Source: Lachnospiraceae bacterium
GTDB taxonomy: Bacteria; Bacillota; Clostridia; Lachnospirales; Lachnospiraceae
DNA length: 45,539 nt
Direction: 5' to 3'
NCBI GenBank assembly: GCA_019423745.1
Contig: JAHZAV010000020.1
Coordinates: forward strand, 1-45,539
Below the pieces are notes generated by a model. It did not search any database. It saw only the letters and a program-made list of their open reading frames with translations, and was not told the origin of the DNA. Below, piece after piece: positions 8,022 through 17,262 of this stretch. A program made the position numbers and the translations under genes. How positions within the stretch are numbered: the stretch's first letter is position 1; each line of letters starts with the position of its first letter.

Positions 8022-8927
8022 TTAACAGGTTCCCTTTTGTGCAATTTTACCACTTGAGTCAGGAAGCTGTGCAAGAATGATCGCCCCAAACATCAAAAAA
8101 CATCCTATTGTTTCCCGGGCAGATAAACTCTCGCCCAAAATCGCCCAGCCTGCCAGCACGGAGATACATGATTCCAGACTCAAAATCAAAGATGCAATCG
8201 TAGGATTCATATTTTTCTGTCCAATAATCTGAAGCGTATACCCCACTCCACTGGAAAGCACTCCTGCATATAAAAGCGGCAGCCAGCTATTCATAATACC
8301 ATCTGCTGTAGTTGTCTCCAAAAATGCCATTGGGATTAAGGAAAGAAAACCTGCCACAAAAAACTGGATACAGGACATTTTCACGCCATCTGCTTTTGGT
8401 GCAAAATAATCAATTACCAGAATATGTAAGGAGAACAACAGTGCTCCGATAAACACATATATATCGCCTTTTCCAATAGAAAAAGATTCTGTAATACACA
8501 GAAAGTACAATCCAGCTAAAGCAATCACCACTGCCAGCCATACTTTCCATCCTGTTTTCTGTTTCAGAAATATTCCCAAAACAGGAACCAATACAATATA
8601 GAAAGCAGTAATAAATCCTGCTTTTCCTGCTGTGGTATATTGAAGACCTATTTGCTGCATGCTGCTTGCAGCAAATAAAACCACCCCGCAGCTTAATCCC
8701 CCTTTTATCAAATCCTTTTGACTGGTATTAATTTTTTCATTTCCGTCATCTTTATTCAACTTTCCTAAAAGGAAAATACAGGGTAAAAGGGCAATACCTC
8801 CAATCAATGATCTGATTCCATTAAACCCAAAGGGTCCCAGATAATCCATACCTACACTCTGGGCTACAAAGGCTGTCCCCCAAATAAAGGCTGCCAGAAA
8901 CAGCATACATCCATTTTTCTTTTTCAT
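8022..8927 (-). CDS. EamA/DMT family transporter
   Basis: A drug/metabolite-superfamily permease of about 301 residues with around ten membrane segments in two EamA repeats. The first repeat starts at CMLFLAAFIWGTAFVAQS, with the family Trp-Gly-Thr turn; the second starts after the central loop at GDIYVFIGALLFSLHILVI. A lysine-rich loop (GKLNKDDGNEKINTSQKD) separates early helices. Substrates of such proteins include amino acids and nucleotide-related compounds; this one is unknown. Two starts are possible: ATG 8927 (AAAGGA about ten bases upstream; MKKKNGC) or ATG 8954 (weak RBS, nine more residues). I prefer 8927. Confidence 0.88.
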   Translation of the reverse strand: MKKKNGCMLFLAAFIWGTAFVAQSVGMDYLGPFGFNGIRSLIGGIALLPCIFLLGKLNKDDGNEKINTSQKDLIKGGLSCGVVLFAASSMQQIGLQYTTAGKAGFITAFYIVLVPVLGIFLKQKTGWKVWLAVVIALAGLYFLCITESFSIGKGDIYVFIGALLFSLHILVIDYFAPKADGVKMSCIQFFVAGFLSLIPMAFLETTTADGIMNSWLPLLYAGVLSSGVGYTLQIIGQKNMNPTIASLILSLESCISVLAGWAILGESLSARETIGCFLMFGAIILAQLPDSSGKIAQKGTC

Positions 8928-9069
8928 ACTCTTGTCATCCTTTTTTCTCACCATTATTACCTAATTATTCAAAACACAGTACATTAGTATAGCATATTCA
9001 TGAAATTTTTCAAATGGTGTATAATATTTAAAAGGTTTTAAACCCTCACACTCGGTAGAGGAGACTACT

Positions 9070-9711
9070 ATGAAAAAATATAATTCTTTCTTTTTTATAT
9101 GTGGCATAATTATGTTTGTATCAGAAATGTGGAAACAATATACACTCACATTCATTATGGGGAATGGCAGCTATAATCTGTGGTACCTTCCATTTCAGCT
9201 ATGCAGCATCCCTATGTATGTTTGTATCTTTCTTCCTTTGATAAAAAATTACAATTTCAAGAGTATTCTTGTAGCTTTTCTGACTGACTACGGACTCATA
9301 GGAGGAATTTTTGCCTTTTTTGATACAAGTGGAATGCATTATGGATATGCTCCTTTAACTGTTCACTCTTACTTATGGCATATTCTCCTTATTGTTATTG
9401 GTCTGACTGCTGCCTTTGCATTCCCTTCTTCTTCCAGCTGGAACTTCTTTTGGGGCAGTACTTCCCTCTTTCTCACGTGCTGTTTTATAGCACTTATACT
9501 GAATCTTAATCTGGATTCCTATGGTTCTATCAATATGTTTTATATTAACCCGGATTATCCTATGACACAGAAAGTGTTTTCTTCCATCGCCCGTGTAATT
9601 GGAAACACTCCTGGTATTTTGTTCTATATTGCTGCGATCATTTCAGGTGCTGCTATCTTCCATACAATATGGAGACGGGCTATGATCTATCTGTCCGGAT
9701 CGGAATCATAA
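9070..9711 (+). CDS. YwaF/TMEM164-like integral membrane protein
   Basis: A 213-residue protein with about six membrane helices. The pattern LWYLPFQLCSIPMYV in the second helix, a later HYGYAPLTVHSYLWHILL helix and the GSINMFYINPDYP loop resemble the bacterial YwaF (TIGR02206/TMEM164-like) family, whose role is undefined. RBS AGAGGAG precedes the ATG and a TATAAT lies at 9020-9025. Its 3' end overlaps the convergent MerR gene by 32 bp, so no terminator separates them. Confidence 0.7.
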   Translation: MKKYNSFFFICGIIMFVSEMWKQYTLTFIMGNGSYNLWYLPFQLCSIPMYVCIFLPLIKNYNFKSILVAFLTDYGLIGGIFAFFDTSGMHYGYAPLTVHSYLWHILLIVIGLTAAFAFPSSSSWNFFWGSTSLFLTCCFIALILNLNLDSYGSINMFYINPDYPMTQKVFSSIARVIGNTPGILFYIAAIISGAAIFHTIWRRAMIYLSGSES

Positions 9712-10534
9712 TTTTTACAACATAAGTATCTCCCTCTCCTCCTGCAAGATAACTGATCATATCATAAGCATATCCATCACCAATAATTTCCAGATTTTCT
9801 TTTTTAATAAAATCGGTCAGACATTTCATCCCCTGCCCAAAAGTCGAATAATCTCCTTTATGATTAACCTCTGCATAATATCCTGAAGGCTTAATACGGA
9901 GATTCTCATCTTCAACTCCGGAGGTTTTTCTCCACTTTGTACCTTCTGGAATCTTACTGAAATACGCATTTTCTTCTTCAGAGCCAGCTAAAAGAACAGA
10001 TTTAGGAATAATAGATCCAAAAACGGCTCTGTTTTTCAGACCGTATTCCTCACATTTTTTCATATGCTCTCCCATTCGCCTGGCTACACTGTGTATATTC
10101 TCCCCCTCCGGTGGAATAATCTGAGTAACCAGAAGCAACTCTTCTTCTTCATATTTCAATTCGGGTCTGTCGTAGACATCATCCAACGCATTTTCAGTCA
10201 TTTTTATTGTGTCTGAAAGGAAATGGCTTATTTCCTCCAGCTCCTGTTTTTTCTTTGCTATCTCTTCTTGCTTTTTCCGAAATATTTCCAGAAAATGAGC
10301 CGTATTATAATGACTGAAATACCATTTTATATCGTTTAGACTGCTTCCCGTGTATTTCATCATCCGAATCAAATCATAATCAAAAAACTGGGCCGGTGTA
10401 TAATATCTATATCTGTTTTCTCCAATCCATACCGGCTTTAGGATCCCTATTTCATCATAGTGAAATAAAGTCTCCTTTGTAGTTCCGCACAATTCTGCAA
10501 ATTCTCCTGTTGTAAGAAAATACTCCTTTTTCAT
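9680..10534 (-). CDS. MerR family transcriptional regulator with effector-binding domain
   Basis: A 284-residue regulator laid out like BmrR. The winged helix-turn-helix (about 1-72) reads FLTTGEFAELCGTTKETLFHYDEIGILKP, followed by the RYYTPAQFFDYDLI wing. A long coiled linker runs from about 85 to 115 (IFRKKQEEIAKKKQELEEI). The C-terminal GyrI-like domain (about 125-284) probably binds a hydrophobic or cationic drug. It is divergent from a MATE pump gene, with a typical MerR operator in the 67-bp gap, so it very likely activates the pump and may regulate itself. Its 3' end overlaps the convergent YwaF-like gene. Confidence 0.92.
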   Translation of the reverse strand: MKKEYFLTTGEFAELCGTTKETLFHYDEIGILKPVWIGENRYRYYTPAQFFDYDLIRMMKYTGSSLNDIKWYFSHYNTAHFLEIFRKKQEEIAKKKQELEEISHFLSDTIKMTENALDDVYDRPELKYEEEELLLVTQIIPPEGENIHSVARRMGEHMKKCEEYGLKNRAVFGSIIPKSVLLAGSEEENAYFSKIPEGTKWRKTSGVEDENLRIKPSGYYAEVNHKGDYSTFGQGMKCLTDFIKKENLEIIGDGYAYDMISYLAGGEGDTYVVKIMIPIRTDRS

Positions 10535-10544
10535 ACTCTTCTCC

Positions 10545-10575
10545 TTGACTATAGTCTTACCCTATAGTTTACTAT
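10545..10575 (+). promoter_or_regulatory. MerR-type promoter/operator of the MATE gene
   Basis: TTGACT (10545-10550) and TACTAT (10570-10575) are 19 bp apart, the over-long spacer typical of MerR-activated promoters. Inside lies the perfect dyad ACTATAG (10548-10554), 7 bp, CTATAGT (10562-10568). The RNA would start just before the AAAGGAGG of the MATE gene. Confidence 0.85.
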
Positions 10576-10601
10576 GTCCTACAAAGGAGGACAATAACCA
10601 T

Positions 10602-11963
10602 ATGAGTAATACAACTACATTATATAAAGAACAAAATCGAATCTTTCAGGAAATGGCCCCCGCAAAACTTTTCTTGCGCTGTGCACTTCCTAATATGATC
10701 AGTATGGCTGTAGTCTCTCTTTATACAATTGCCGATGGAATCTTTGTAGGACATTATATAGGAGCAGAAGCCCTGGCAGCAATCAACCTGGTCATGCCTT
10801 TGATTATGATGAGTTTCGCATTGTCAGATATGGTTGCTGTGGGTTCCTCCGTTCAGATTGCCATATGGCTCGGAAAAGGAGATGAAAAAACAGCCGGAAG
10901 TATTTTCTCTTCTTCCTGCCTTTTCATTTTACTTTCTGCTATTATCATGGGAACTGCCGCCTATGTTTTTGCCTGGCCTCTTGTTCATTTTCTTGGCGCA
11001 TCCGGCGATGTTGCCTCCCTTGCCGTTCGATATATGCGTATTTATGCCGTTTTTTCTATTTTTATTATGCACTTTTTTGCTGTAGATAATTATCTCCGTA
11101 TATGCGGCAAAGTCCACTATAGCATGGCAATGAATGTAGGTATGGCTCTTGCCAACATTTTTTTAGATTGGATTTTTATTGGTATAATGAGATGGGGAAT
11201 TGAAGCTGCTGCCCTGGCCTCATGCTTAAGCCTGATGGTTGGAAATTTCATATGCTTCTATCCGTTTTTCCGTGGAAAACTGCTACTGCGCTTTACTAAA
11301 AAATTAATTCCCATGAAAATGGTCTCCAATATCATTGCTAATGGAAGTTCTGAATTTTTCAATAATATTTCCGGTTCTGTCTGTATGATGATCTTTAATG
11401 CAGCTCTTATGTCTTATGGAAATTATTTAGCTGTAGCTGCCTTTAGCATTATCATGTATGTGGACAGCGTAGTAAAAGCTCTGATGTTTGGTATGGCAGA
11501 TTCTCTGCAGCCAGCTATCAGTTATAATTTCGGAGCAGAAAATCCTTCGCGGGTACGTGCAATTGAAAAAATAGGACAAATCAGTGCCTTCCTCTTATCT
11601 CTCCTTGTCTTTATTCTGATGGAGACTCTGGGAGACACACTCATTTCCTGGTTCAGCAACGGAAATGCAGAGCTGACTTCCATGAGTGTCCACGGAATGC
11701 GGATCTTTGCTTTCTCCTATTTACTGAGCTGGTGTCCTGTCCTGTCTGGTTCCTTTTTTACTGCCCTGAACCGGCCTGTTTTTTCCCTTATCACTGCCTC
11801 TTGTAATACCCTGATTTTCCCAGTTTCATCCCTTTTATTTTTGGCTGAATTCCTAGGCTTAGACGGCATATGGATCTCCTCTCCGACTGCTGCTGCCGGC
11901 TCCTTCATTCTTTCACTAATTTTTCTTAAAAACACGTATCATCAGTTAAATTGCAGACATTAG
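10602..11963 (+). CDS. MATE family efflux transporter (MerR-controlled)
   Basis: A 453-residue multidrug/toxin extrusion protein with twelve predicted membrane helices in two MatE repeats. It starts MSNTTTLYKEQNRIF; the first repeat contains SMAVVSLYTIADGIFVGHYIG, the classical MATE opening, and the second begins around FFNNISGSVCMMIFN. Such pumps export cationic drugs or metabolites using Na+ or H+ gradients. The start is the ATG at 10602, preceded by AAAGGAGG; a longer reading from the TTG at 10545 would begin inside the -35 box and is rejected. Expression should depend on the neighbouring MerR regulator. The stop lies five bases from the stop of the convergent Ig-like gene. Confidence 0.93.
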   Translation: MSNTTTLYKEQNRIFQEMAPAKLFLRCALPNMISMAVVSLYTIADGIFVGHYIGAEALAAINLVMPLIMMSFALSDMVAVGSSVQIAIWLGKGDEKTAGSIFSSSCLFILLSAIIMGTAAYVFAWPLVHFLGASGDVASLAVRYMRIYAVFSIFIMHFFAVDNYLRICGKVHYSMAMNVGMALANIFLDWIFIGIMRWGIEAAALASCLSLMVGNFICFYPFFRGKLLLRFTKKLIPMKMVSNIIANGSSEFFNNISGSVCMMIFNAALMSYGNYLAVAAFSIIMYVDSVVKALMFGMADSLQPAISYNFGAENPSRVRAIEKIGQISAFLLSLLVFILMETLGDTLISWFSNGNAELTSMSVHGMRIFAFSYLLSWCPVLSGSFFTALNRPVFSLITASCNTLIFPVSSLLFLAEFLGLDGIWISSPTAAAGSFILSLIFLKNTYHQLNCRH

Positions 11964-11968
11964 CAAAA

Positions 11969-13645
11969 CTACCCTTTTATATGTAACCTCTTCCTCCGAA
12001 AGAAATAATATCCTGCCATGCTTACACCTGTCGCTAACGGTATGATTAAAAAAACTTTCTTTATTCCACCTTCATAGTTTTTATCCGGCTCTTCCTTCTG
12101 AAACTTTTCCTCTTCCAGCCCAAGAGGTTTTTGAACAGGTTTTAAAAGCTTTTGAAGGACTGTTTCTTCCGGCACAATCTCAATCATTGCTACTTTTACT
12201 GCCTTGTTTTTGGCCTCATCTTGTGCACAAATCTCTATCTCATGAATGCCAGCATCCCTTAATTCCACAAAATGTTTCCTGCTCTTTTCCGGCAATATTA
12301 TTTCTCTTCCATTTATTTTTATTTCTGTAATCCAGTCGTTCTCTCCGTTCACATAGATATCAAACTCTGCCAGCTCTTCATAAGACTTTCCATCTGATAT
12401 TCCATTAATCACTATTTCAGGTGCTGTATGGTCTATTGTAAAATCCGCTCTTGCTTCTGAACGATTATCAGCCTGATCCACTGCTTCTACTTTCAATTGA
12501 TGTTTTCCCTCTTTTCGCAGGCTCTGCCCCGGAGAATAAAATTTCCCATCCAGCGTCACACTATAAGAAAAACTAGTTAAATCCTGTATAAATTCTAGTT
12601 TTGAATAATCCCAACAAAATTCCTGAATCTGAGTTCCATCCAATTCTTTAACCTGAGAAATTACTGGAGACTGTTTATCAATCGTAATCTGTGTTTTCTC
12701 ATTCGCTGCAAATCCAGCCATATCCTCAGCGTATATCTCCATCTGATACTTCCCTTCTTCTGTTAGTTTTTCACGATAAATTTTCTTTCCATTTTCTTCT
12801 GACCATTTCCCCTTTTGACACAAAGTTTCTTTTCCCTGGATATCTGTTTTTACAATACGTACCTCTGCTTTCTTCAATATATTTTCGTCCGATGCTGTAA
12901 AAACAGCCTCCACTTCTTTGTTCGTAATCATATAATCTGTTACACCCTTTATTTCAACAGTTGGATATACTGCATCAATAAATACACTTTTTTCCCAGGT
13001 TCGGGTATTTCCTGCATAATCCCACACAACAATACAGACCTTAACATCCTTTCCTCCATAGGAGCTTTCCCTGATCCAGAACTTTGCTTTCTCTCCTCCA
13101 ACATTTTCTATTTCCTTTCCATTTACATAGCATGCAATATTTTTGATCCCGCTTCCCAAAGCATCCTCTTGTGCTGTTACATCCACATATACTTCTTTTT
13201 GGTGCCAGCCTCCCTGAGGAATCTTCACATCTATTTCTGGCGCTTTTGTATCGATTTTAAATTCTATCTGTTGATACCGAATCTTTTTTCCCTCGTCTTC
13301 CATCCATATTTCCAGAATATTATTTCCTTCCTCAAATTCATCAGCCGACAGCACAGCAACACTTCCTTCCTCTTTCAGACATCCTTCTTTCTTTCTATCA
13401 CCGGCTTTAAAAGAAAAAAATGTTTTTCCTCTCTTTCCCGGATGGATAATCTTTATCGTTGGCGGTACTGAATAATAGGATTTCCCTTCCTCCAGCAACT
13501 CGTACTCCAACCGATATAATATAAGGGGATTTTGCTGTTCCTCATCTCTGCTATTTCCATCCTGTGCAAAACTATCCTGATGAAAGTACAGCATAGCCAG
13601 AATTGCTAAAAAAACCAGAATCTTTCCTTCTATCTTCCTACCCAT
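11969..13645 (-). CDS. Membrane-anchored surface protein with Ig-like repeats
   Basis: A 558-residue protein with a signal peptide (about 1-27, ending DSFAQ), several bacterial Ig-like modules, and a C-terminal helix (about 530-550) followed by RRKRLHIKG, which would anchor it with the body outside. Module boundaries show as recurring strands: IDTKAPEIDV (near 131), DAVYPTVEI (near 223), IDKQSPVI (near 321) and IDHTAPEIVI (near 403), each after a D-x-A-G-N or D-x-A-D-N turn. No sortase LPxTG motif is present. Its start overlaps the upstream pseudokinase gene by 16 bp, which indicates coupled expression. The ligand is unknown; I recognise no enzyme domain. Confidence 0.8.
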   Translation of the reverse strand: MGRKIEGKILVFLAILAMLYFHQDSFAQDGNSRDEEQQNPLILYRLEYELLEEGKSYYSVPPTIKIIHPGKRGKTFFSFKAGDRKKEGCLKEEGSVAVLSADEFEEGNNILEIWMEDEGKKIRYQQIEFKIDTKAPEIDVKIPQGGWHQKEVYVDVTAQEDALGSGIKNIACYVNGKEIENVGGEKAKFWIRESSYGGKDVKVCIVVWDYAGNTRTWEKSVFIDAVYPTVEIKGVTDYMITNKEVEAVFTASDENILKKAEVRIVKTDIQGKETLCQKGKWSEENGKKIYREKLTEEGKYQMEIYAEDMAGFAANEKTQITIDKQSPVISQVKELDGTQIQEFCWDYSKLEFIQDLTSFSYSVTLDGKFYSPGQSLRKEGKHQLKVEAVDQADNRSEARADFTIDHTAPEIVINGISDGKSYEELAEFDIYVNGENDWITEIKINGREIILPEKSRKHFVELRDAGIHEIEICAQDEAKNKAVKVAMIEIVPEETVLQKLLKPVQKPLGLEEEKFQKEEPDKNYEGGIKKVFLIIPLATGVSMAGYYFFRRKRLHIKG

Positions 13646-15180
13646 ATGTTCCCTCCTTCCATTCTAATATCATAGATTTCCTGAAGCTTCTTAAATTCCT
13701 CACTGGATACAATTTCCGGAACTTCTTTCAGATATTTTTGTATAGTCTGTGCACATATTTCACGGTCTGTGCTGGTATTTTCACACTGCATGCGGATAAA
13801 CTGTATTCTAAGCGCACTTGACTTCTCCAATTCTTTTATGCCCTGTTCACAAATTTCCCATGCCTTCTCCTGATTATTATTTTTTTCGTACAAATACACC
13901 AGCTTTTTATAAATCTGTTCCCGTTGCTCATCCTCCTCTTCCAAATCCAAGAGTTCTTCATACACTCTTACTGCCTCCTCTATTTGCAGTATTTGCTCAT
14001 ATGCGTCTGCCAGTCCTGTCAAAATCTCCTTTTGTCCTTCTCCCGTCTTCTCTTTCCACCCTTCCAGCTTCAGACAATGTTCTCCTGCCTCTATTAATCT
14101 TTCTTTCGCCGAATCCGTTGTAAGAATCCTGTACCCCCTAACTAAACTGTAATAATAACGATAATCCTCCTGATCCGGTATCTGTTCTTCAATCTGTCCA
14201 AGAAGCTCTTCTAATTCCTGCTCTTCCAGTTCTTCCTTAGAAGCCAAATAGGCTGAAAATTTTTCGTAAGCCGAACCAAGGGCATCTGTCTTTGATATTT
14301 CTGCAAAAACTTCTCTGCTTTTTTCATAATCTTCCAGATCCAGAAAATATAAAAACCCAAGATCATATTTAAACTTTGTCTCCAGAACATCCTCTTTTTC
14401 CCCCTGATATTTAGACAAATTTACTTGACTATCCGTTTCCTGACACTCTGCATATTTTTGTTTTTCATTCTTCAATGGCTTATTTTTTAAGCCCACGCTC
14501 CTGGATAATGCCCAGACTCCTCCAATAAAAAGACATGCCAGTGTTGCTGCTCCTACTGGCAGCCATAGTCTTTTTTTGAATTTGATTTTCTTTTCATTTT
14601 GTATATTGGAAAATTGATCTGATATTTCTTGAAAATTTTGATACTGTTTTTTGAATTTCTTGCCAGTTTCCCGATCGGGTTCCTGATTTAAACATCCGGC
14701 TATAATCTTACGCAGTTTTCGTCTGTCTTTCCTGCGTATCTGCGGCACTGTATCTACGACTGCAAATACATATTGGTACATTCTTCCCAGACTATAGATG
14801 TCATCCGGGATACTTATTCTTTGATAGTAAAGATTATCTTCTTTTAAGAAGCTTTCCCGTACATCTCTTCTTCTCATCATTTTCAGTAGTTCTTTCTGCT
14901 TTTCACTTTGAAGATTAAGAAGATAAATCGTTTCCTCTGAACTGATAATAAAACTAAAAGGATTTACATATTGAAAACATGGATTCCCTCGACACCTGTG
15001 AAATTTTTCCAGTTCTCTTGGGATCTCTTTCATCCATCGTAAAAGAAGCTCGCGGGGAATGATAGGATGATATTTTAAATAGCCGGCAAGACTTACTCCC
15101 TGAATACAATCTGTGCTGGCATAACACCGTCCTTGATTCTCCACAAGCTTCCATACTTCATACTCTGCCTGCTCCTGCAT
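13630..15180 (-). CDS. Pseudokinase-transmembrane-TPR protein
   Basis: A 516-residue protein. The N-terminal part (about 1-165) resembles the C-lobe of a Ser/Thr kinase: EIPRELEKFHRC for helix E, QYVNPFSFIIS where HRDLKPxNI belongs, LLNLQS where DFG belongs, and DDIYSLGRMY as the conserved helix-F motif. The catalytic Asp, the metal Asp and the glycine-rich loop/VAIK lysine are all missing, so it should be inactive. A basic stretch (KIKFKKR) precedes a helix at about 205-226; the rest (230-516) contains TPR-like helical repeats rich in Glu, predicted outside. The topology recalls EssB/YukC of type VII secretion, but no other secretion gene is present. AGGAGG precedes the ATG. Confidence 0.75.
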   Translation of the reverse strand: MQEQAEYEVWKLVENQGRCYASTDCIQGVSLAGYLKYHPIIPRELLLRWMKEIPRELEKFHRCRGNPCFQYVNPFSFIISSEETIYLLNLQSEKQKELLKMMRRRDVRESFLKEDNLYYQRISIPDDIYSLGRMYQYVFAVVDTVPQIRRKDRRKLRKIIAGCLNQEPDRETGKKFKKQYQNFQEISDQFSNIQNEKKIKFKKRLWLPVGAATLACLFIGGVWALSRSVGLKNKPLKNEKQKYAECQETDSQVNLSKYQGEKEDVLETKFKYDLGFLYFLDLEDYEKSREVFAEISKTDALGSAYEKFSAYLASKEELEEQELEELLGQIEEQIPDQEDYRYYYSLVRGYRILTTDSAKERLIEAGEHCLKLEGWKEKTGEGQKEILTGLADAYEQILQIEEAVRVYEELLDLEEEDEQREQIYKKLVYLYEKNNNQEKAWEICEQGIKELEKSSALRIQFIRMQCENTSTDREICAQTIQKYLKEVPEIVSSEEFKKLQEIYDIRMEGGNIWVGR

Positions 15181-15255
15181 CTGCCCACCTCCTATTTACA
15201 TAATTTATTATATGTTAACCTATTTGTTGTGGAGATGCAAGATTTTTCTCAATTA

Positions 15256-16638
15256 TTAATTTGTCTTTATTGTGTGTTTCTCTAATTTTTTCATCTGTCC
15301 CAATTCGCGTCGAACTAAAATAACAGTAGTTATAAACGCAATCGTATCCGCAGCCGGTGCTGCAAACAGAATTCCATCCAATCCCATAAACAACGGTAAA
15401 ATTAAAATAAGCGGAATCAGGAAAATAACCTGCCTTGTCATGGATAAAACAAGACCTTTTATCGGCTTTCCAATGGCTGAAAAGAAATTAGAAGAAATAA
15501 GCTGAACTCCATTTGCAAGTACCATAAATAGGAAAATTCTCATAAATCGTACTGCAAATTCAAAGTATAACTGATCGCCTGTCCCGAAAACTGAAATAAT
15601 CTGATACGGGAAAAACTGAAACAGGATAAATCCGATGGCTGATATAACCAAATTTGCCCCAATGGCCAGTTTATATGTCTGACGCACTCTATCATATTGC
15701 TTTGCGCCATAATTGAATCCAATGATCGGTTGTGATCCTTGCGAAATTCCAATAATGAAGGCAAGAAGAATCCCGTTTGTCTTCATTACAATACCACATG
15801 CGGCCAACGGAATTTCCATACCATAAACGGAGTCTGCCCCATAATAGGTTAAAGAATTATTTAATACGATCTGCACAAAGGTAATTGCAATCTGATTTAA
15901 ACTATTACTCATCCCTAAAGATGCCGTTTTTGCACACTCTCGGGGAATCAATCGTATTTGTTTTATATTAATTTCTACACTTTTGAATTTTCTAATATAC
16001 AAAATAGCCGCGATAAAAGAACAAAACTGACCGATAATGGTCGCCCAGGCTGCACCTGATACTCCCAGCTGAAAAACGAAAATAAAAATAGGATCTAAAA
16101 TTGTATTTATGACTGCTCCAATGAGCATACATGTCATAGAATACTTAGGACTTCCATCTGCTCTGGCCAGATTACTCATTCCGTTTGTCACAATCAAAAA
16201 CGGCATTCCAAGCGCAATGATTCTTGTATATTCTTTCGCATACGGCATAATCTCCGGAGTAGCCCCAAACACCGTAAGAAGGAATTCCATAAAAATTTCA
16301 ATTATGATTGCATAAATTATTCCAAACACAACCATCATACTGATTCCGTTTCCAACGGCCTTTATTGCATCATCCTTTTCATCAGCGCCAAGATGAAGAG
16401 AAAACCGGGACGCGCTTCCAATACCGATCAAAAGGGCAATAGCAAGGCATATTGTCGTCAGGGGATAGGAAACATTTGTCGCCGCATTTCCAAGATATCC
16501 AACCCCCTGCCCAATAAAAATCTGATCAACTATATTATAAAGTGAGCTCACTACCATAGCAATAATACTTGGAATAGCAAAACTTCTAAGTAACTTTGAT
16601 ATTTTTTCGTATCCTAACGGGTTTTCATGTTCTATCAT
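15256..16638 (-). CDS. MATE family efflux transporter (MepA-like)
   Basis: A 460-residue pump with twelve membrane helices. The start (LGYEKISKLLRSFAIPSI) and MVVSSLYNIVDQIFIGQGVG are typical of MepA-type MATE proteins, as is YLGNAATNVSYPLT. The second repeat starts near LGMSNSLNQIAITFVQIV. It is not closely similar to the MATE protein at 10.6 kb, which has a different N-terminus. It begins 18 bp after the ATPase gene of the NitT/TauT-type importer and is probably the last gene of that operon. GGAAAG precedes the ATG. The substrate is unknown. Confidence 0.93.
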   Translation of the reverse strand: MIEHENPLGYEKISKLLRSFAIPSIIAMVVSSLYNIVDQIFIGQGVGYLGNAATNVSYPLTTICLAIALLIGIGSASRFSLHLGADEKDDAIKAVGNGISMMVVFGIIYAIIIEIFMEFLLTVFGATPEIMPYAKEYTRIIALGMPFLIVTNGMSNLARADGSPKYSMTCMLIGAVINTILDPIFIFVFQLGVSGAAWATIIGQFCSFIAAILYIRKFKSVEINIKQIRLIPRECAKTASLGMSNSLNQIAITFVQIVLNNSLTYYGADSVYGMEIPLAACGIVMKTNGILLAFIIGISQGSQPIIGFNYGAKQYDRVRQTYKLAIGANLVISAIGFILFQFFPYQIISVFGTGDQLYFEFAVRFMRIFLFMVLANGVQLISSNFFSAIGKPIKGLVLSMTRQVIFLIPLILILPLFMGLDGILFAAPAADTIAFITTVILVRRELGQMKKLEKHTIKTN

Positions 16639-16656
16639 TGTTTCTTTCCTTTATCT

Positions 16657-17244
16657 TTATTCCTTTATTTTTATAATCTGTACAGCCCCCATTCTCTGTG
16701 CCTCTTCTTCCTTGTGAGTCACAAAGATCACGGTACGCCCTTTGCATTTTTCTTTCGCATATGCGATTACTTTTTGTTCCGTTTCTTTATCCAGTCCTCG
16801 AAAAGGTTCATCCAGAAATAAAATATCATATGGTGCCAGAAGAGCTCTAAGAATTGCAACCCTTCTTTTCATCCCTCCTGACAATTCACTGACAAGCTGA
16901 TCCTCGCTACCGTTTAAATCCACTTCTCGCATTTCCCTCAAGATTTGTTCTCTTGTTTTTTCCGGACAAACCAAACGGATATTTGCCAGGATACTTAAAT
17001 TCTCACAGAGTCTGTCTTCTTGAAATACCGCACTTCTTCTCAAATTTTCTATTCCCTGGCATTCTCCTTGATCCGCCCTCTCCAATCCCATCATAATTCT
17101 AAGAAGGGTTGTTTTTCCGCTGCCTGATTTTCCCATAATGCAATTAACTTTTCCTTTTTCCACTTCCATAGAAAAGTCTCTTAGCACTTGATGATTTCCA
17201 TAAGATTTTCTTAGCCTTACAACTTTTACTGCAATTTCTTCCAT
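16657..17244 (-). CDS. NitT/TauT-type ABC transporter ATP-binding protein
   Basis: A short (195-residue) ATPase that should power the adjacent permease. Walker A is MGKSGSGKTTLL, the Q-loop is AVFQEDRL, the signature is LSGGMKRRVAI (SGGM with a basic tail is usual in the nitrate/sulfonate/thiamine-precursor class), Walker B is ILFLDEPFRGLD and the H-loop is FVTHKEEEA. It is shorter than the usual 240-260 residues because the C-terminal part after the H-loop is nearly absent. It lies 18 bp after the permease gene and 18 bp before the MATE gene. Confidence 0.92.
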   Translation of the reverse strand: MEEIAVKVVRLRKSYGNHQVLRDFSMEVEKGKVNCIMGKSGSGKTTLLRIMMGLERADQGECQGIENLRRSAVFQEDRLCENLSILANIRLVCPEKTREQILREMREVDLNGSEDQLVSELSGGMKRRVAILRALLAPYDILFLDEPFRGLDKETEQKVIAYAKEKCKGRTVIFVTHKEEEAQRMGAVQIIKIKE

Positions 17245-17262
17245 CTGGTTTCTTCTTTCCTT

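Noticed and set aside
10545..10601. A longer MATE protein starting from a TTG at 10545.
   Set aside because: The TTG is the -35 box of the MerR promoter, so it would not be transcribed; the ATG at 10602 has AAAGGAGG at the correct distance.
13630..15180. The pseudokinase gene as evidence for a type VII secretion locus.
   Set aside because: Only the topology resembles EssB; no EssC/YukBA ATPase, WXG100 protein or EsaA-like gene is present within the window.
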